Source of the DNA: Lewinellaceae bacterium
GTDB lineage: Bacteria; Bacteroidota; Bacteroidia; Chitinophagales; Saprospiraceae
Direction of reading: 5' to 3'
Assembly (NCBI GenBank): GCA_020636355.1
Contig: JACJYB010000002.1
Span: 124,001-188,000 of the forward strand
DNA length: 64,000 bases
Part shown: positions 60,165 through 64,000 of the stretch, piece after piece
Layout of the letters: the number at the start of each line of letters is the position of its first letter
How positions within the stretch are numbered: position 1 is the first letter of the stretch
Position numbers and translations under genes: made by a program
Notes under the pieces: model-generated
The model's database searches: none
Seen by the model: the letters and a program-made list of their open reading frames with translations, nothing else
What the model was told of the DNA's origin: nothing

Positions 60165-61445
60165 GTGGATATACTTCGTGGAGCTCTTGGATTGGTCATT
60201 CTATTGCTTATATGCTATCTACTCAGTGCCAATCGGAAATCTATCAACTGGATTACGGTTTCGGTTGGGGTACTGATGCAGTTGATACTGGCCGTCCTGA
60301 TGCTCAAGGTGCCATTTGTTCGGGCGATGTTTCAGTTTATCGTCAATTTTTTTGTTCTGATGATCAATAGCACCAATCAGGCCGCCGTATTTCTTTTTGG
60401 GGATTTGGCAAAACCCGGCGGGACGTTTGGGTTTGCTTTCAGTGTTTTGCCCACGATTGTCTTCTTCTCGGCATTGTCTTCATTATTGTATTACCTGGGA
60501 ATATTGCAACGGGTAGTTTATGCTTTTGCCTGGTTGATGAATAAGACCATGCGACTGTCCGGCGCTGAAAGTCTTGCTGCAGCAGCCAATGTATTTATCG
60601 GTCAGACGGAAGCGCCTTTAGTTATCAAGCCTTATCTCGAACGAATGACTCGCTCTGAGATCATGTGTCTCATGACGGGTGGAATGGCAACCATTGCCGG
60701 TGGAGTCTTCGGGGCGTACATGGCGATGCTGGGCGGGACTTCACTGGAAGGTCAGCAGTTATTTGGAATGCATTTACTCACGGCGTCCATAATATCAGCT
60801 CCTGCGGCTATTGTCGCAGCAAAAATGCTCTATCCGGAGCCCGATCCGGAAAATATCGAAAGGAATCTGGAAGTTCCGCGGTCGCTGGCGGGATCCAATA
60901 TTCTGGATGCTCTGGCTTCCGGCACCACCGATGGACTGAAGCTTGCTGTAAATGTTGGTGCTATGTTACTGGCTTTTATGGCCTTCATTTATCTGGGCAA
61001 CTCTGTGCTCGAGTGGATCGGATCCATCACCGGGCTGAATGCAACGATAACCGAACAAAGCGGTGGCCGCTTCCATGGATTAACCCTGCAATTCATCTTC
61101 GGTATTCTCTTCTCCCCTATTGCCTGGGTTATTGGCGTAAGTGGCCAGGACATGATCGCGATTGGACAATTACTTGGAGAAAAGACCATTCTCAATGAAT
61201 TTGTTGCCTATACCTCACTTACTGATTTCAAAGCGTTGGGTACGGTCAGTGAACGGTCCATCATCATTGCCACCTATGCGCTTTGCGGATTTGCCAATTT
61301 TGCATCTATAGGTATCCAGATAGGCGGTATTGGAGCGATTGCCCCGAAGCAACGCAATACCCTCACTTCCTTGGGCATTAAAGCGCTCATCGGTGGCACG
61401 GTAGCGTGTCTGCTGACAGCAGCAATTGCAGGGATGCTGCTATAA
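60165..61445 (+). CDS. Concentrative nucleoside transporter (NupC/CNT family)
   Basis: This 426-residue membrane protein has a GTG start and CNT-type segments. These include WITVSVGVLMQLILAVLML, LPTIVFFSALSSLLYYLGIL, NVFIGQTEAPLVIKPYLERM, TGGMATIAGGVFGAYMAML and GFANFASIGIQIGGIGAIAP. It imports nucleosides with Na+ or H+. It diverges from udk, so the two genes may form a salvage module. Confidence 0.94.
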   Translation: MDILRGALGLVILLLICYLLSANRKSINWITVSVGVLMQLILAVLMLKVPFVRAMFQFIVNFFVLMINSTNQAAVFLFGDLAKPGGTFGFAFSVLPTIVFFSALSSLLYYLGILQRVVYAFAWLMNKTMRLSGAESLAAAANVFIGQTEAPLVIKPYLERMTRSEIMCLMTGGMATIAGGVFGAYMAMLGGTSLEGQQLFGMHLLTASIISAPAAIVAAKMLYPEPDPENIERNLEVPRSLAGSNILDALASGTTDGLKLAVNVGAMLLAFMAFIYLGNSVLEWIGSITGLNATITEQSGGRFHGLTLQFIFGILFSPIAWVIGVSGQDMIAIGQLLGEKTILNEFVAYTSLTDFKALGTVSERSIIIATYALCGFANFASIGIQIGGIGAIAPKQRNTLTSLGIKALIGGTVACLLTAAIAGMLL

Positions 61446-61478
61446 AGCATTGGCATTCCATAAAATCAAACGTCGACT

Positions 61479-63086
61479 ATGAAAAAAATCATGATCCAGT
61501 TGTTACTCTTGGTAATCCTTGGTGCATCACCAGGGCTATTATCAGGACAAATTGAAGATGCTCCCCAGATTAAAGAAGGCGATGGTCCTTTTACCCAATT
61601 GATCATCCGGGGGGCAACGCTGATAAATGGCAACGGGTCTCCCCCCCAGGGACCAGTCGATGTCGTCATAAAGAACAATCGCATTGTTAATGTTGTAAGC
61701 GTCGGAGCTCCGGGAGTTCCTATTGACCAAAACCGTCGACCAAAACTTGAGGAAGGTGGAAAAGAGCTGGATGCAGAAGGCATGTATTTACTTCCCGGTT
61801 TTATTGATATGCATGGTCATATTGGTGGTAAGGCACAGGGCACTCCGGCTGAATATGTCTTTAAACTTTGGATGGCTCATGGTGTCACGACCATCCGCGA
61901 ACCAGGTAGTGGCAACGGCCTGGATTGGACACTGAAACATAAAGTATTAAGTGCAGAAAATAAGATTACTGCCCCCCGGATCTTTGCCTACACCTTTTTT
62001 GGAGCGGGAAGCGACAAACCCATCGCCACTGCAGAAGATGCGCGTGTTTGGGTTCGGCAAAATGCTAAAAATGGTGCCGACGGCATTAAATTTTTCGGCG
62101 CTACCCCGGAGGTGATGGATGCGGCGCTGAAGGAAAACAAATCCCTCGGATTGAGGAGTGCTTGCCATCATGCGCAACTCAATGTAGCCTGGTGGAATGC
62201 CTTACAATCAGCGCGTGCCGGACTCACGTCCATGGAGCATTGGTATGGTTTGCCCGAAGCGCTTTTTGATGGCCAGACGGTGCAGGATTATCCGCCAGAT
62301 TACAACTACAACAACGAACAGGACCGTTTCTCTGAAGCTGGAAAGTTATGGGAGCAGGCGGCAAAACCCGGATCGGAAAAGTGGAATGCAGTCATGGACG
62401 AACTGCTGGACCTTGATTTCACACTGGATCCAACGTTTAACATTTACGAGGCAAGCCGGGATCTGCACCGGGCCAGGACTCAGGAGTGGCATCAGGACTA
62501 CACCTTACCCACATTATGGGAATTCTACGCACCATCACGCGTGTCCCATGGTTCCTACTGGCACGACTGGGGTACGGAACAAGAGGTAAACTGGAAAAAG
62601 AACTATCAGTTATGGATGCAGTTTGTCAACACCTACAAGAACCGCGGAGGACGGGTGACTACCGGTAGTGATTCCGGTTTTATTTATGAACTTTACGGCT
62701 TCGCCTATATTCGTGAACTGGAGTTGCTCCGTGAGGCGGGATTTCATCCTTTGGAAGTCATCAGGGCTGCCACATTAAACGGCGCACAGGCACTGGGAGT
62801 GGAAAAAGACCTTGGAACCATTGAGCCAGGTAAATTAGCGGATATGGTGCTTGTGGAAGAAAATCCTTTGGCTAACCTCCAAGTGTTGTACGGTACCGGG
62901 GCTATTAAATTAAACGATGACAACAAAGTAGAGCGGGTAGGTGGCGTAAAATACACCATCAAGGATGGAATTATCTACGATGCCAAACAATTGCTTCGTG
63001 ATGTCAAAGCCATGGTCGATAAGGCCAAAGCTGAGTCGGGATTTGAATTTACCCAACCGGGTATGGAAAAGGAAATCAAATCCTGA
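61479..63086 (+). CDS. Exported amidohydrolase family protein
   Basis: This 535-residue protein has a signal (MIQLLLLVILGASPGLLSGQ), then an imidazolonepropionase/peptidase-like amidohydrolase domain. Metal motifs are visible: FIDMHGHIGGKAQGTP (HxH), a later SACHHAQLNVAWWNAL and TTGSDSGFIYELYG. C-terminal beta strands from GKLADMVLVEENPLANLQVL complete the barrel's outer sandwich. Substrate unknown. It lies 33 nt after the transporter and may be co-transcribed. Confidence 0.89.
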   Translation: MKKIMIQLLLLVILGASPGLLSGQIEDAPQIKEGDGPFTQLIIRGATLINGNGSPPQGPVDVVIKNNRIVNVVSVGAPGVPIDQNRRPKLEEGGKELDAEGMYLLPGFIDMHGHIGGKAQGTPAEYVFKLWMAHGVTTIREPGSGNGLDWTLKHKVLSAENKITAPRIFAYTFFGAGSDKPIATAEDARVWVRQNAKNGADGIKFFGATPEVMDAALKENKSLGLRSACHHAQLNVAWWNALQSARAGLTSMEHWYGLPEALFDGQTVQDYPPDYNYNNEQDRFSEAGKLWEQAAKPGSEKWNAVMDELLDLDFTLDPTFNIYEASRDLHRARTQEWHQDYTLPTLWEFYAPSRVSHGSYWHDWGTEQEVNWKKNYQLWMQFVNTYKNRGGRVTTGSDSGFIYELYGFAYIRELELLREAGFHPLEVIRAATLNGAQALGVEKDLGTIEPGKLADMVLVEENPLANLQVLYGTGAIKLNDDNKVERVGGVKYTIKDGIIYDAKQLLRDVKAMVDKAKAESGFEFTQPGMEKEIKS

Positions 63087-63159
63087 CCTTTGGGAGGATA
63101 CACTCTGGGTATAAATAATAAGTTCGTATACAATTCGATCAATAGCAAATAAACTTTCT

Positions 63160-64000
63160 ATGAAATTCAGATTAGCCTTAATCATTCTAATGGCTATGGT
63201 TTCCCAATGGACCTTTGCCCAGCGCAAAGCAAAGCCAGTAACAACCGCAGCCCCTGCACCCATTACACAATACGATCAAAAACTCTTTGATGCCATCCAG
63301 TGGCGTGAGGTCGGACCTTTTAGAGGCGGCCGCTCTGCTACCGTAACCGGCGTGCCCGGCAAACCGGATCTCTATTATTTCGGAGCTACGGGCGGAGGTG
63401 TATGGCGGACCACCGATGCCGGTGAGACCTGGGAAAACATCTCGGATGGTTTCTTTGGCGGTTCGATTGGAAGCGTAAGCGTAAGTGAATCCGATCCGAA
63501 TGTCATTTATGTGGGTGGTGGAGAAAACACGGTACGAGGTAATGTATCTTATGGTTATGGTGCCTGGAAATCGGTTGATGCCGGCAAGACCTGGACGCAT
63601 ATTGGCCTGGATAATTCTCGCCATATCTCAAGAATCCGAATTCACCCTACCGACCCGAATATTGCATGGGCTGCCGTCATGGGCGACCTGTATAAATCCA
63701 ACGATGACCGGGGCGTCTATAAGACAACCGACGGAGGGATGACCTGGCGCAAAGTATTGTTTGCCAATGCCGATGCAGGTGCGGTGGATCTGATCCTGGA
63801 TCCAAACAATTACCGAATCATGTATGCATCCACCTGGAATATCCGGCGGACACCTTACAGCCTGTCAAGCGGGGGACCCGGCTCTGCCTTGTGGAAAAGT
63901 ACCGACGGAGGAGAGACCTGGACGGACATCAGCGCTAACAAAGGTCTTCCCAAAGGAGTTTGGGGTATTGTAGGTGTTACTGTTTCTCCCGCAAACAGCG
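63160..64000 (+). CDS. Exported VPS10/BNR-repeat (sialidase-like propeller) protein, 3' end outside window
   Basis: The start MKFRLALIILMAMVSQWTFA is a signal peptide. The first 280 residues form beta-propeller repeats with BNR/Asp-box motifs: GGGVWRTTDAGETWENI, YGAWKSVDAGKTWTHIG, VYKTTDGGMTWRKVL and LWKSTDGGETWTDI. Proteins of this type often have a long C-terminal part, and some bear T9SS domains, but it is outside the window. Role unknown. Confidence 0.88.
   Translation, partial: MKFRLALIILMAMVSQWTFAQRKAKPVTTAAPAPITQYDQKLFDAIQWREVGPFRGGRSATVTGVPGKPDLYYFGATGGGVWRTTDAGETWENISDGFFGGSIGSVSVSESDPNVIYVGGGENTVRGNVSYGYGAWKSVDAGKTWTHIGLDNSRHISRIRIHPTDPNIAWAAVMGDLYKSNDDRGVYKTTDGGMTWRKVLFANADAGAVDLILDPNNYRIMYASTWNIRRTPYSLSSGGPGSALWKSTDGGETWTDISANKGLPKGVWGIVGVTVSPANS

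Noticed and set aside
1..64000. Looked for tRNA genes, rRNA, insertion sequences, integrases, prophage genes, toxin-antitoxin pairs and defence systems
   Set aside because: Nothing seen; intergenic regions are short and almost all genes are core or common exported proteins.

Overview
The window is a gene-dense stretch of chromosome from a Bacteroidota bacterium, most probably class Saprospiria (Saprospiraceae or a close relative). The evidence is a type IX secretion C-terminal sorting domain on a dockerin-like protein, a parA-parB-DUF5683 cluster, bacillithiol genes (bshC and a ytxJ-like gene), DUF5362, TSP3-OmpA and VPS10/BNR-type proteins, and many genes preceded by the Bacteroidota -7 promoter element TAnnTTTG. 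GC is moderate. Both ends cut genes: typA at the left edge (its 3' part lies outside) and a BNR-repeat exported protein at the right edge. I see no tRNA, rRNA, CRISPR array, insertion sequence, prophage or defence island.

Layout. 1-5 kb: typA, pdhB and mpl (minus), then a small lipoprotein, ytxJ-like and mnmD (plus). 5-10.5 kb: an exported M28 peptidase, then a symporter / unknown / TlpA-like lipoprotein / SDR run. 10.5-17.3 kb: lipB and a thioesterase, a 411-nt intergenic region with a long hairpin, a secreted cysteine-less thioredoxin-fold protein with dockerin and T9SS domains, then UPF0173-type hydrolase, parA, parB and DUF5683. 17-21 kb (minus): engB, plsB-like acyltransferase, exonuclease, DUF4412-like and SCP2 genes. 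21-28 kb: a porin-like protein, bshC, accD-nudix (minus), dapB, a candidate minus-strand small RNA, and dnaG.

28-38 kb: an operon of a P1 (DmpA) peptidase, a PLP decarboxylase, a PhzF-like protein and a TerB-like protein; recQ-glycosyltransferase (minus); an S8 protease with a very long insertion; recF-DUF721 (minus). 38-46 kb: pdhA, TPR protein, ribH, a metallo-hydrolase, a 2'-5' RNA ligase-like protein, DUF5362, pyrC, purK and purE, closed by a strong bidirectional terminator. 46-53 kb (minus): TSP3-OmpA, single-domain asparaginase, and an M16 peptidase pair with a lipoprotein that duplicates the C-terminal domain of one of them; ykuK. 53-64 kb: a DUF255 thioredoxin-fold lipoprotein, ccmE (CxxxY type), ccmF, DUF2520 and a small ORF, uridine kinase (minus), a nucleoside transporter, an amidohydrolase and the BNR protein.

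Functional themes: pyruvate dehydrogenase E1 (alpha and beta genes 36 kb apart) with lipB for lipoylation; purine, pyrimidine, flavin and nucleoside-salvage steps; chromosome maintenance (parAB, dnaG, recF, recQ); c-type cytochrome maturation; low-molecular-weight thiol chemistry; and many exported peptidases. Nothing seen is a clear new system. The most unusual items are the small RNA near dnaG, the cysteine-less redox-fold proteins, the duplicated domain in the M16 cluster, the CxxxY CcmE, and the P1 peptidase/decarboxylase/PhzF operon.
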